DNA from: Moniliophthora roreri
Lineage: Eukaryota; Basidiomycota; Agaricomycetes; Agaricales; Marasmiaceae
Direction: 5' to 3'
DNA: 64,000 bases
Assembly (NCBI GenBank): GCA_001466705.2
Contig: LATX02000240.1
Span: 186,001-250,000 of the forward strand
Shown here: positions 1 to 12,031 of the stretch, piece by piece
Layout of the letters: every line of letters starts with the position of its first letter
Numbering within the stretch: the stretch's first letter is position 1
Translations under genes and position numbers: made by a program
The notes under the pieces: generated by a model
Database searches by the model: none
Seen by the model: only the letters and a program-made list of their open reading frames with translations
What the model was told of the DNA's origin: nothing

Positions 1-2078
1 GCTACCGTACTGATTATGTCTTTACACGCAGATCACCTGCAGATTCAGGTTACTCGAGTCGATTCGGCTCTTCTCCTGATTCTTCGCTTTCACGACGTCC
101 AGCCATCTCAAGAGCTGCGCTTTCATCAACCACTCTTGCGCAACCAATAGCTGAAAATGTCTGTTCAAATTCCTTTTCTTGCATGATTGATGCTAACGAC
201 ATGTCTACCTCTAGGCTGCATCCCCATCGACGAACGGCGCCTCGTCAATCACATACCCATCTTTCTCTCGCTCCTCAACCTCAGGCATTCCTTCCACCTC
301 AAGTACACCTTTTACTTCGTCTACACGCTTTGACATTGCCTCTCCACCTCAGGCATCCATCAGTCCATCACTTTCCCGACGTCGTAGCGACTACATCGAC
401 CAATCTCAAGAAGCCGTCTCAGGATTACAGAATCGGCCCATAGACTACCCAGAACTCTCTACACAAGTGATACGACCACCACCTGCCGTTGCATCTCCCG
501 CGTTAGAGAGGCAAGATAACCGACCACGGTTACCAAGTTACTCGACGTCTTCAACTTCACAAGGTCAACTCAAAGCACCTACACCACCACGGATAGAGTC
601 GTATTGGCCAGTAACGTACTGGGCAGATTCGAGAATTGGGATATCGGGGTTGAGAAATTTGGGAAATACGTGTTATATGAATGCGCCGATACAGTGTTTG
701 AGTGCTTCACCACCGTTTGCGAGGTTTTTTAATGGTGCGACTTGGTGTCCTTTTCTTTTTCGTGCTTTTGTTTCTGTTGCTGATGTTTTTCGTTCCTTGT
801 TCTTAAGAGGGCCGATGGAAAAGCGCGATCAACTTTACCAACACGCTTGGTTCGAAAGGAAAGTTAACGGGTGCATTTGCCAAGTTGGTGCATGCGATGT
901 GGGCGAATGAGATACCGCATCAGACGCCGCATGATTTCAAGGCGAGTGTGGGCGTTAACTTCTATACATTTGTTTCTCATACTTTTGTAGCACACCATCT
1001 GTTCGTTGAATTCGCAGTACGTCGGTACAGACCAGCATGACTCTCAAGAGTTCCTTTCGTTCCTGTTGGATGGGATTCATGAGGATTTGAATAGAGTGGT
1101 CGTTCGACAGCCGTGGACCAAGACCCCAGAAGAAGAGGCCGAGCTCGAAAAGTTGCCACCTCAAATTGCGAGTGAGCAAGAGTGGAGAGCTTGGAAGGCG
1201 AGGAACGACAGTGTCATTGTCGATTACTTCCAAGGACAGTTTAGGAATCAGATGAAGTGCTTGACGTGTAACAAGGTGCGTTCGTGGTGCTTATTACGGA
1301 GCAATTTTCTCACTGTCCACAGACGTCAACGACGTACAACACATTTTCGATTCTTTCTGTCCCGATACCTTCCGGAAGAAGCGGGAAAATGCCGTTACAG
1401 CGATGTCTGGATGCCTTCTTCAACACAGAGGTGATGGAGAAGGATGATGCTTGGTGTGTACCGGCGTATCCAACGTGCGTGTCTTGGTTGACTGATCTAT
1501 GTGTTTTAGGGATTGCCCTCAATGCAAACAAAAGCAACGAGCTTCCAAGCAGCTATCCCTTGCACGATTACCTCCGATTCTGGTCATTCACCTCAAACGT
1601 TTCGAAGCCAACGGCCGGTTCTCGGACAAGATTGATACCTTTGTTGATTTCCCTCTCAAATCACTAGACTTTACCTCTTACATGCCACCTCCACTGCCGG
1701 CTGGTGCAGACCATGGGCGACTAAATGGCGGTGTGCCAATGTCTCCGGATGATCCTCGGAGTCAGATGCCCCCATACAAATATGATCTTTATGGTGTTAC
1801 CAACCATACAGGTAACCTTAGCAGTGGACACTGTATGTTCTCTCCTTGCTTAGCCTGTTTCGAGGACCGTGGTGCTGACTGCTTTTCGCAGACACTGCTT
1901 ATGTCGCATCGGGAGGTGGCTGGAAGTATTGCGATGATAGTACAATCAAAGATGTAGACCACAAGCAAGTAGTGGTACGTTACGTGTGTTTTCCTTCTCC
2001 ATCCACTCGAAGCTAATCAACTCTTGACTGCAGAGCCAAAAGGCATACGTTCTGTTCTACAAGCGAACGAAAGCATAA
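1..2078 (+). CDS. Ubiquitin carboxyl-terminal hydrolase (USP, Doa4/Ubp4-like), 3' part
   Basis: Cysteine protease of the USP (C19) family that removes ubiquitin; Doa4-type members act at endosomes and the proteasome. The gene enters from the left edge, so the start is missing. A Ser/Pro-rich linker (3-158, intron 159-214, then 215-600) leads to the catalytic domain. The Cys box GNTCYMN has its catalytic Cys at 671-673. Then follow HDSQEFLSFLLDGIHEDLN, zinc-ribbon pairs (CLTCNK and CPQC), LPPILVIHLKRF, and the His box SSGHYTAYV with His at 1829-1831, split by an intron starting at 1833. The end matches USP proteins (AYVLFYKR) with a TAA stop at 2076-2078. Introns I can place: 159-214, 735-807, a likely GC-AG intron 942-990, one from 1275 to the CAG before ACGTCAACG, one before GATTGCCCT, 1833 to ~1890, and ~1976-2033. 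The reading frame is intact across all of them. A decayed copy of the Cys-box region lies at 14283-14602. Family is confident; Doa4 subfamily is inferred from the linker and domain order. Confidence 0.9.
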
Positions 2079-2833
2079 CAATTTTGGATCCCTCAACTAC
2101 ATACAATTCACTATGATTATTTAACCTTATTCTTCCTTCTTGCTTTTCCGTCTTCATTACCCTTCTGCTATGATATGCTCTCATTGTATTTTAGGACCCC
2201 TTGCATTACCAACCTCTCTTTTTTTTTTACGGACTAATGGTACTCGAATGGTACACTTCATGTGTAAACTTGGTTAACGATCTAATTACAAGTGCTTCCT
2301 TTGTCCTATGTATTCAAGCTTGAAGGATAATATCGTTTCGGTGGGAACTCGTGCTTGTTTACGATGCCAATTCTGACGATCGATAACCTACATACTTGTC
2401 ACTGCATATGGTCAAATAGCGCATTTAGGATACATAGATTATGTCGAATGCATTGTAGAAACAAGGCGAAAGAGTTCAGGGCCAAGGGCATCCACTCCAG
2501 TCAGTGCATGCGTGCCAAGACCATATGGTTCGCGTGTTGGGAAAACCGTGCTTCATTGGCAGACGACGGTTCGGAGAATTCGAAGCTGTGGATCTGACTA
2601 GTACTGCGAGGGCGAGCACTCGCCAACTATCTAGATTGTACAATGTCTTTCTATCACCTACAATTTTTGCGAGTATCTCTATCAAGCTCGTTATGTCGGG
2701 TTCAGGTGTGGATCGGGCAAGGATGATTGCGCAGTGGCTATCGATCCCGACGCTAGGGTGGAAATCTTTCTCACGACAAGAATTCTTTTCCGCAGTGCAA
2801 CCACCAGGAACCAGGATAATTTAAGTCAGTTTC

Positions 2834-3065
2834 CTCAATTGGTTCAACAGGACTTCAAGGCGCACAGGAGATTTTAGTCGTTCAAGTATAGGCAATTGAT
2901 AGAGGATGAGGACGACCACATTTCAGGTGCGAGGAATTTGCCTACGGACAATTTGCTTTGTTCTGTCACTAACGATCACCTTTTCTTACTTGTAGAGTCT
3001 TTATAGTCAAGGAATGTCTCTAGAGAACCAAAAATACATTGAAGAATTACAAGCACATCACTAAC
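2834..3065 (+). repeat. Copy 1 of a duplicated flank upstream of permease 1 (inverted copy at 18011-18260)
   Basis: This stretch matches the reverse complement of 18011-18260. Shared landmarks are a TTCAAGTAT-GGCAATTGATAGAGGA motif, an intron-like TTGTAG acceptor, and a GCAAGCACATCACT end. It sits just upstream of permease 1 as the partner does for permease 2, so the two permease loci were duplicated together with this flank. The sequence reads like the end of an old coding exon (around FKYRQLIEDE), but I could not name the parent gene. The rest of 2079-3251 holds only a weak open frame at 2504-2824 that I do not recognise. Confidence 0.75.
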
Positions 3066-3251
3066 CTTGTTTGATGTCCCGACGAAAACGTGCCTCGAAA
3101 TGGCCCAACAACCACTCGCCAACATCATAAGACTTGCTATCGGCGCTCAATTGGTCGGATGATATTATCCGTAGAAGCCTGTACCTGCTATTTGAATCTG
3201 ACCTCTTATCGCTCAGATGACGGCGAAGTAACCTTTCCCTCCACTGTAACG

Positions 3252-5885
3252 ATGAGTGAAAAGGACCTGGAGCACAAGAGCGACGCCGGTGTTACTCTGC
3301 AAGATCTGGAGTCGCCAGATGGAGATGGGTTATTGCAGGATGGTCAGCATGTGAAGCTAGTACGGGAGCTTAAGAATCGACATGTAGCCATGATAAGGTC
3401 TGTTTCTTGTTGCTGAATTTCTTGTGCTCAAACTCCTGCCTCATTCTAGTATTGGAGGTTCGCCTGTCCTGAAATTTCAGCTTCCAACTCTAAGCGACCG
3501 TTTTCAGGGGTCATTGGGACGGGTCTGTTTTTAGGAACGGCCAATGGCCTTAGGCACGGAGGACCTATCGGTACGCGCCCAAAGATCTTGTTCGAACAAT
3601 TGACGAGCCTTGTGCACCGTATAGGTCTTCTTCTGGGCTACATAATCGTTGGATCGATGTGTTGGGGAGTAATGGTATGCACGAATATGATTGACTGACT
3701 GTACAGCCCATACTTACCTTACTTGCTGCAGGTTTCCCTTGGTGAAATGGTTTCGTACCTTCCAATTCCCGGTGGCCACGTCAAACTCGCTGAGCGTTTT
3801 GTCGATCCTGGTTAGTTGTCGAATCTCCGGCTCACCCGATTGCTTTGGCTTCCTGACTTTTTGTTAAGCACTCAGTTTTGCTATGGGATGGAACTATTGG
3901 TGAGACCTTTTCGGTTATGATAGTTCACGGTCGTGTTCTAACGGATTCCGCTTTTCTAGGTACAACTTGACTATCGCGCTTCCCTCGGAAATCAGTGCAG
4001 CATCTATCCTCATTGAATACTGGACGAAAAGCGGTAAACTAAATCCACTATGGATTACCATCTTCCTGACGGTCGTGATTGTTATCAACATCCTGGGAGT
4101 TGGTTAGTGCTAATAACTGTTACGGGTCTGTCTCGTAGCTTATCGGGACTGGATAGGCGCATACGGAGAGGCTGAATTCATGTTTGCGTGAGCCGTTTTG
4201 TTTCTTTAATCTGTGCTCATCGGTACTCAAATGTCTGCACATAGTTCAATCAAGGTCATCACGATTGTCGGACTCATCATTCTTGGTATTATCCTTGACC
4301 TAGGCGGTTAGAATTTTGTCTTTATTACTGCTCCATTGTTTCTTACATCCTTTCAGGCGGTCCAAGCGGGGACCGAATTGGTTTTCGCTACTGGATAAAC
4401 CCTGGCCCATTCTCACAATTCAATAGCATCTCAGGTGCCAAAGGACAATTCCTTGGGTGGTGCGATATTTCGGAATTTTTAAACGGAGTTTTGTGGTGAC
4501 AACCGTACCCATAGGTGGGCGGTGATGACCCAGGCCACGTTCTCGTTCATTGGAACCGAAACTGTCGCTGTGAGCGTCCTAGTGCCGCCTTGACTATCAT
4601 TTCGTTCAATCCTTTCGCGCAGATCGCTGCTGGAGAGGCCAAGAACCCCAGGTGAGGATGCTTTTGAATGGTATAACAGTCGTGTTGTGACCCGGACGCG
4701 AGGCGAAATGTTCCCAAGGCGATCAAAAGAGTGAGTATTCAACCGTTCCTCATCTTGTATTCAAAGCTAACATGCTCTTGTCCAGGTTTATATTCGTATT
4801 CTATTGTTCTATATCGGAGGTACCTTTATCATCGGTTTACTGGTCCCTTCCAACGAGCCCAGGTTGAACCTCAGCGGAACCACTGCTGCAGCTTCTCCGT
4901 TCGTTATCGCCATTCAAAATACTGGCATAGGCGGCCTTCCACATGTAAGCTCCGTCAAGCCTCGATGTACACTTGACCGACCTCTTTGCTTTAGGTCATT
5001 AACGCGGCTCTATTGACATCTGCATGGTCTGCTGCGTCCAGTTGTCTGTATACTTCCACGCGCGCCCTTTGTAAGTCTTGAACTAACATACAACTTCGGA
5101 TTGTATTCATTCTATATATGATAGATGGTCTTGCTTCTGCTGGAAATGCCCCCAAAATCTTTCTGCGTACAACCAAGAATGGCCTTCCACTGGTGTCCAT
5201 TGTATTCTGCGCTTCTTTCGCGAGCCTAGGGTACATGGGTATCTCCAGCGGTGCAGGTACTGTTTTCGGATGGTTCCAAAACATGACTGGTACGTCCCAA
5301 GAATCACTCCTTTGCACGACTTCTCATTGAAATATGTCGTCTAGCTATCGCTGGTTTGATAACTTGGTTCGGAATCTGCATAACCTACCTTCGATTCTAC
5401 TCGGGACTTGAAGCCCAAGGCTTTGATCGCTCAAGACTGCCCTTCGCATCCAGGTTCCAACCTTTCACCGCATGGTATGCTGCCTTTATGTCCCTGCTTA
5501 TTTGCCTTGTGAGTATCTTCTTTCATTTGCACTCCTTCGCCTGATGTTTATCGGAAAATACGAAACACAGTTCAGTGGTTGGAATGTCTTTTTGAAAGGC
5601 GAATGGGCAACGGACATCTTTGTTACCAACTACCTACCCTTGGTTATGTTCCCCATCATGTATGTCGGGTACAAGTTTTGGCGGAAAACAACAATAGTTC
5701 GTCCACAAGACATGGATTTTATTTCGGATATCGCTGAGATAGAAGCTGCCTGGTGCGTAGAATTTGTCGAGGCTGTTCGAGCCAAGTTGACACTTGTTAT
5801 TAGCTACGATGAGCCCCCGCCAAAGAACGTGATTGAGAAGTTCTGGGCATGGCTGGTGAGTTCTTTTTCTCATCAGAGGAACTGA
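3252..5885 (+). CDS. Amino acid permease 1 (APC superfamily, fungal YAT family)
   Basis: Plasma-membrane H+-coupled amino acid transporter. After a hydrophilic N-terminus (MSEKDLEHKSDAG...) comes the family signature in the first helix, ISIGGVIGTGLFLGT, then VSLGEMVSYLPIPGG, MGWNYWYN, TLPSEISAA-type text, IFLTVVIVINILGVGAYGEAEF, WAVMTQATFSFIGTETVA and AAGEAKNPRRNVPKAIKR, all diagnostic of fungal amino acid permeases. Later hydrophobic helices follow to FWAWLVSSFSHQRN and a stop at 5883-5885. About a dozen short introns keep one frame. Exon 2 is only 8 nt (3450-3457) and supplies the T-ATT-GGA-G of the SIGG motif. I chose ATG 3252 because the paralogue at 15182-17809 starts at the same point; an in-frame ATG at 3090 is not conserved there. 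The substrate cannot be told from sequence. Confidence 0.9.
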
Positions 5886-6682
5886 TCTTATACTCAGAAC
5901 TTCTGCGATCCAGATGTGATTTTTTACCCATATACATGTCATCAGCCTTTCTATCTACAGCAGCGTGCAATAGTATTGGCACCTCTCACGCGTGTAACGA
6001 GAGATAATGATTCAACTTACTGTGCTCTCATCCATTCAGTGCATCAATATATTGACGGTTTTTGGTCGTCGTCGTATTATATGTGTATAATGATCCCCTC
6101 CACCATTATCCCTTCACTCCTTTGCTGTTATTGTCATTCACCTAACCTTCGCAATGATATTCTTCAGGCGCGGTCGTAGCGCAGACATCGCTATTCAGGA
6201 GACACTCGCGTGAACTTGGCCAGCGGAACACCGGACAAATGGCGATAATTTATGTCATCGTCCCGTCCCACAGGTCTTCAGCGCGAAGCGTTGCCCTCAC
6301 TGAGGGCAGGGGGTTATGGACTAGGGAGTACGGTCAAGGGTTTGTACATACGGTGAATCGGTCGGGGGGTTTTTGGGCTAGGGAGCTACGGAGTCAGGGT
6401 CTGGGGATGGATGTGTATAAAAAACGCGAGGGAGTGCTCGCCATCATCTCTTATCTTTTCACGACTAATGCGTGGACTTAAATTGCACGAAGTCCTGCGC
6501 TGATCAAGACCTTGCGAGAAAGAAACATATGGCAGCCTGATGGGGTGGATATATCTTGTCGATTACCAATTTAATTACAACAGCCCAAGTACTGTACAGG
6601 AGCTGACTTGATAAAATAACGCAAGTAACAAGTACACTAATAGCGGGTATCTCGAGAACACGACGACAACAAGGCGATGCAA
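5886..6682. other. Intergenic, permease 1 and Snt2-like gene 3' ends facing each other
   Basis: Convergent 3' ends. No convincing gene is present. A TATAAAAAA run lies near 6416-6424, but no open frame follows it that I can support. Short open frames at 5916-6179 and 6239-6481 have no recognisable motif. Confidence 0.6.
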
Positions 6683-9600
6683 TCAAGTAGTGGCTGCAGT
6701 AGACGTTGTAGTATCCAAACCCGCATCAGTACCCTCCATCACGGTCGCCTGAACCCCCGACATCAGCTCCTCTACAGGTGTCAAAGGCGGCGAAACTTCC
6801 ATCGCCACCGTAGGCGCCTTGAAATTACAACAGTGACATACCCAACCACCACTCCCATCGTCCGCCGGATAAAACGCCGGCGTAAACTGCGTCCCACACC
6901 GTATGCATTCCATATTATCCACACTCGAATCTGCTGCCGCTACCATTGTTGCTTCGGTGGGGATATTGAGGATTTGATCTAGTCGACGGGCTTTACGAAG
7001 TAGACCGTGTGTTGATATGACAGACGCTTGTTTGTATGCTCGGCAGTAGACTTGGAGGACAGACTGCGGGGTGTAAGTGAGATGGAGGAGACGAAAAATA
7101 AGGAAAAAGCAGCGCACCTCTCCACCTTCATCCGTCTCGCAGATACTATACAACCTCCGTTTCCCATGATCGTGGTCTTTACACATAATAACGGGACTCA
7201 TCAACCCCGATTCACCTTGAAAGGTGATAGTTGTCGTGCTATCCCTGCGACTGCTCTTGACCTTGAGGGAGAAAAAACATGTTAGTTCGTGATTGGTGGC
7301 ATGGCGGTAAAAAGAAACTTGCCGGCTGAACATCAAACCCAAACTTGTACCCTGCATTCCAAGCACATGTCACGTGAAACTCCTTGTTACAATGCCAGCA
7401 CTTGACAACGGCGCCTTCCTTGTCACGGCATATTGAACATCTCTACCAAACCACCCATTAGTTCCTGCTGGCTGGAAAAAAACAAAAACAACTCACAGAA
7501 GTCCACCTCGAAATAGGAATTGTACTAATTCCCTCAACACTCTTCAAATGCCCCGAATCCGTAAACAACACTTCAGGTATGAAGACTGAACATAGGACAT
7601 GTGCCCATCCTTGTCCTTCGGTCGGTTTACACGCGCGCAGGAACGAGTCGGGCCGAGTGTTTTTGTCGGAATGGGAGCGCGGGCAGAGGAGGCAGTCGTG
7701 GTACTAGGAAAGTCAGTGAAAAGAACGAAAGGCTGAAGTAGAAAGATGTCTTACAATAGACGCCTCCTGCGCTTCCACATTCCTACACAAATCACACTGC
7801 CACTTGTCTACATCCGAAGGAGTAATTGTCGCTCCGCACGAAGCTGCCATCATCGTCATGGTGAGTTCAAGAGACGCGACAACGAAGCAAAAAGTACCCA
7901 CCAGCATGACACTGAAAACCACACATACTACACTTGAGCACCTTTCCGACCGGTCCATTCTTCGCACACGCGCTACATTTAATCTGGGGTACATTAGAGG
8001 CCGGCGGCGGTGTGCTTTGCGTTGACGATGAGGTCTAACCAAAGATCTCAATTAGCACACACACCTCCACATAGAAGAAGAAAACACACATACCTTGACC
8101 CTCTTCCCCGCAGGCCCAGCTAGCGGTGTTCCTTCCCTCTTCTCACCCTTACCACTCCCATTCCCATTCTCCGCAGACGAAGACGTAGCCTTCCTAGGCA
8201 CACTCTCCTCTCTAACAGGTCTCACATTCAAATCTGCGTATTTTCGCCAATTTGTACCGCATGTATCGCACAACAGATTACTTTGTAGGCCTTTGGGTGC
8301 CTTCCACCATACTGCGAATCACAGTCAGCATTAATGTTAGTATCGCACAAGGAAAAAGAGTACTTACCTTTACTCTCCTTCGTCCTACATGCCCCACAAC
8401 TCGGCGGTTTCGACGGTGGTATAGCTGAAATGACAGATCCTTCATCATCCTCCGACTGACCTATAGTCTGACTCTTGTTCGAAGCAGACGCGTATTTCAC
8501 GTATGAAGGCATCGGAGGAGGCCCGTGTTCTCGGAGTTGAGCGTGTTCTTGGCCTAGTTTCATGCTATGTACCCCCCCTCAAGTCAGCGAAAGAGAAACA
8601 AGCAAAGAAGTAAGGGAGCAATAACGCACTTCTTCCACCACCCATAATACCTAACAACCTCTGGCATACTCTTTACCACAATCTCATCCCTCACCGCTCG
8701 AAGCTCAGCACCATACATGGCTATGGCTTCTTCGAATACCTCTTTTTCGTGATCTGTCCATTCGGGGTCAGTGTAGAATTTTGTTGGGTGTGTTTTCCAC
8801 TGCGTGTCGGGCGTGCGGGTTAGTCTCAAACAGACAGACATAAGGACACAAGACGCAAAAACACACCTTCTCCATCCTCCCACCCTCAATACTCTTCAAC
8901 GTAACACTCCCCAACGGTTTTCCATTCATCGAAGCATCGCTTATTTGCCTTATAGCCTCTGTCAAAAAATCGACGCCGTGTAGACCTGTACGGTAAGTGG
9001 AGTTTTTGGGTGTGATGCTTGCGAGGTGTTTTTCTACTTCTGCGACTTGAAGCGCAAGAAGGTAAGTAAGAAAGACGGGGACAAGGAACTAAAACGAAAA
9101 ACGCACTCTCAGCACTCGTAAAATCATGCAACGCGCTTAGGATTTCGATCGTTTTGTCTTCTCCACGTTCTTCGTCTGTCAGTCATTTAGGCGTCAGTTC
9201 CAAAGCATCCAATAAGTAAGGAAGAAGGAAGAACATACCTGGCCCCATATGTTTACTGCCAAACTCTGGAAAAACCGGTTGATACTTTGGTCCTACGCGC
9301 GTAGCCGCACGAGGGAATATGAGATCTTCTGGGTCTAGAGTGTCTTCTGCGACTGTGAATTGTCTGTTTGTGCGTGTTAGTATTTTCATGGACGCGCAGA
9401 AGGACCACAAGCACCTACGCACCCAAAATACCTAAACGGCCACATCTTGAAGTGTTTTACAACCAAATTCTCCTCCTTCTCGGCTTGCGTTCTATCCTTT
9501 CTAGGTCGGCCTCTACCTCGTGGTGCAGGTGCGTTGCTTTTATTCGTCACCGGCGCCGCCTTTGCATTATTGGAGTTGCGAGTGGTTGCTCCCGTTCCCG

Positions 9601-10589
9601 TAGCCGCCGTCGAAGTGGAAGGATCCAATTGTTCTTCGTGCCGCCTCGAACAAGGCGCACATGTCCATCCGTAACCTCTAGAAGGCTTTGCGAGCAGAGG
9701 AGGTTGAACACACCGCATATGAAAGTATTTTTTGCAGCGGTCGCATTGGACAGAGTCGGGGGTAGGACACCAAACCTCACACGTCTCACAGAGCCTAATC
9801 TGATCTGTCAAATCTGGAATGACTTCCTTTTCTGCAACAACGTATTCATAGCGTTCGATGAGGGTTTGACGGACGTTTTCTGGGACTGCGAGCGTGTGTA
9901 TTTGTTGGCTGGCCAGAAAGAAGGAAGGTAGGCAAAGACGCACCATTTCTCACATCCCCACTCTGAATAACCTCAAACTCTTTCTTGATATACGGATCGA
10001 ACAGACGCATAAAGTAAAATCGATCAGGACGTTTTTTCCACCCAGCTAAATCGGATATTTTATCTCGATGTATGACGAAGCATTTTCCGCGGATTTGGTT
10101 AATGTCGCAGACCTACGAATCGTTAATTTTGGTGTTGGGGGTATGGCTTGATACGCACCTCGGAATATATGGCAGCGAGTAAAAGGCGTGAATCGTTGAC
10201 AGGTCTATCAGATACGTCTGAAGGACGATAATACCATGCGAGACGGACACGGGTGTAGGCGTATTCGTCTTGGTCTGAAGATACTTCTGGACGGAGAAAT
10301 TCCATTATACGTGCGACCGAATAGGGAGTACCATCTCTGATTGTCCAGGAAGGGGCGCAGTAGACGTGGTCTGCGCGCGCGCGAGTGGTTAGTGGCGGTA
10401 AAGTGGTAGTGATAAAAAGTAGGGAAACTGACCATTCACGCGAACTTGTTGACCATTTTTGAGATAAACAGGGTATTTCTCCCACTCTTTTTCCTTTTCT
10501 TTTTCCATGCTTGAGCCCACCGCCGTGCTTGCGCTTGTGCTTGTACTTGTTGATGGCATTGGAATTGTGGAAGAATCTGTCAGACTCAT
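6683..10589 (-). CDS. Snt2-like chromatin regulator: BAH, PHD, ELM2, SANT, GATA-type and extended PHD fingers
   Basis: Multi-exon gene (a dozen or more exons) on the minus strand, starting at ATG 10589 (MSLTDSSTIPM). Domains in order: a BAH domain (YPVYLKNGQQVRVN, DHVYCAPSW, RVRLAWYYRPSD, IRGKCFVIHRDKI, FYFMRLFDPY); a PHD finger (CETCEVWCP, QCDRCKKYFHMRC, WTCAPC); an AT-hook-like PRGRGRPRK; an ELM2-like segment (TRVGPKYQP); a SANT domain (WTDHEKEVFEEAIAMYG to VVRYYGWWKK); a GATA-like finger (CGAC / CDTCGTNWRKY); and an extended PHD (CLLCPRSHSD, FLRACKPTEGQGWAHVLC, CSICRDKEGAVVKCWHCN, FHVTCAW). A last C4 cluster (CIRCG / CHCC) is followed by the stop at 6683. Fungal Snt2 binds histone tails and works with Rpd3/Ecm5-type deacetylase-demethylase complexes; that role is inferred. 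A decayed fragment of the SANT exon lies at 14007-14230. Confidence 0.85.
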
Positions 10590-10894
10590 CTGGCGTAACA
10601 AGTTATTTGGGTATGGGGGTGATTATGGGGTAATGTAGGATGAAAACTAGAATATTTTATGATGAATAAAGTGGATTGTGGGGGAGGAGGAAGAAGAGTA
10701 GATTTCAACTCCGACGACGCGGCATCTGCTTGAACAGCAAAAGTTTCCACGCTAATGACCACACTAATGGCCATCAATTTGGCTGGATTGGGAGAAATGA
10801 GCCGAGGTGAGCTGTGCAGCTATGAAACGATCTCTAGTACTCCAGATCGTCGCAGGAATGGAACAATTCAGGTAGCACATGCCAAAGTCTCTCC

Positions 10895-11060
10895 CTGTCT
10901 TTTTAAAGGATCACGACTCGCATCTTGGCCCGACGATATCTTGAACGCGGGGATGATGATCTCGGGGAGACTGGAAAACTGGATAAAATTCGACGACGTG
11001 GTACCCCTGACTATTTTATACGTCTTGGAAGGACGACTCGAATCTGATCACTTCTGCAGA
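10895..11060 (+). repeat. Degenerate direct repeat, copy 1 (partner at 11450-11630)
   Basis: Both copies carry, in order: GATATCTTGA(A/G)CG, a (G/C)AGGAGACT-like string, GGAAACTGGA, TTCG(A/G)CGAC(G/A)TGGTA(C/T)CCCTGACT, TTATACG, and ACGACTC(G/A)AATCT. They have drifted and differ by small indels. The open frame 10755-11132 across this copy has no family I recognise. Confidence 0.6.
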
Positions 11061-11449
11061 AAGCTTACAAAAGGCCATGCAGAAACGCTTGGACCGATGC
11101 CAAATTCGAAGATGCGCCAATCATACCAATAAGGTCGCCCAGAAGCTACGGGGTGTGTGTAATGTTATACTCTTGTTACTCTACCGCATGCATTGACCGG
11201 AATCGGGTACGGCCAGTACCATCATCTTGTGCACTGTTCGATACAATCCACGTCTTTCAAATACGCTTAGTATGTCATCGATCGCAGAGATAAGAAGGTT
11301 ACACTTCTCATACATCCGCTTTCCGACCAAAAGAATCAAAGTTTCTAGATTGGCAGCTTCTTCGCAGCAATAATCTGGATGTCGTCTTCATTTACGACAA
11401 TCCCGCCGTCAGTACTCTTGCCTGCTTGTTGGCAGTCATAATTGAGGAG

Positions 11450-11630
11450 TTACAGGACAAAACTAAAGGAATGTGAGTCGCACTCTTGGCTCGCGATATC
11501 TTGAGCGAGGAGTATGATCTCCAGGAGACCATATCCAAGGAGAGGGAAACTGGACGTTTTGAAAAGGTTCGGCGACATGGTATCCCTGACTTTTATACGA
11601 AGACGACTCAAATCTAGCCATTTAATATGT
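11450..11630 (+). repeat. Degenerate direct repeat, copy 2
   Basis: Partner of 10895-11060 in the same orientation, about 555 nt downstream. This suggests an old local duplication of an unidentified segment. Confidence 0.6.
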
Positions 11631-12031
11631 GGAATTGGTGCGTGCATGCCGGAATGGTATCCATCCTCCCTTTGCTGATACTCAGGACTCAGGAACCGCA
11701 ACGCATGCCTAGCTCTGATTCTTGTCTATCCAAACGCGGCTTGCTTCAATCCCTGTTTGAATAATCAAATCTCATGGCTAGCGAACTCAAGGTACCTGTG
11801 TCTGTTTCGCTCCAATACGTATCTGCAGAAGCATTGTTGACTAAGATAGGTTTTAGTTCGCAGTGGTGCTATACTCGTTTTAACATGGATCTAGTAGACT
11901 TGGATCACCCTGCAGTCTTTCAAAGCTCTAAGGCTCTGCTTGATATTGGAAACCAGTTCTGATTTTTGTGGGTGTGCTTACCGTAGATAGTAATTGAACA
12001 AATATGACTAATGATTCTGGGCGGAGCCTCG

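Noticed and set aside
3090..3251. Upstream in-frame ATG as the permease 1 start
   Set aside because: The paralogue has no matching coding extension, and the extra 54 residues are not typical of the family.
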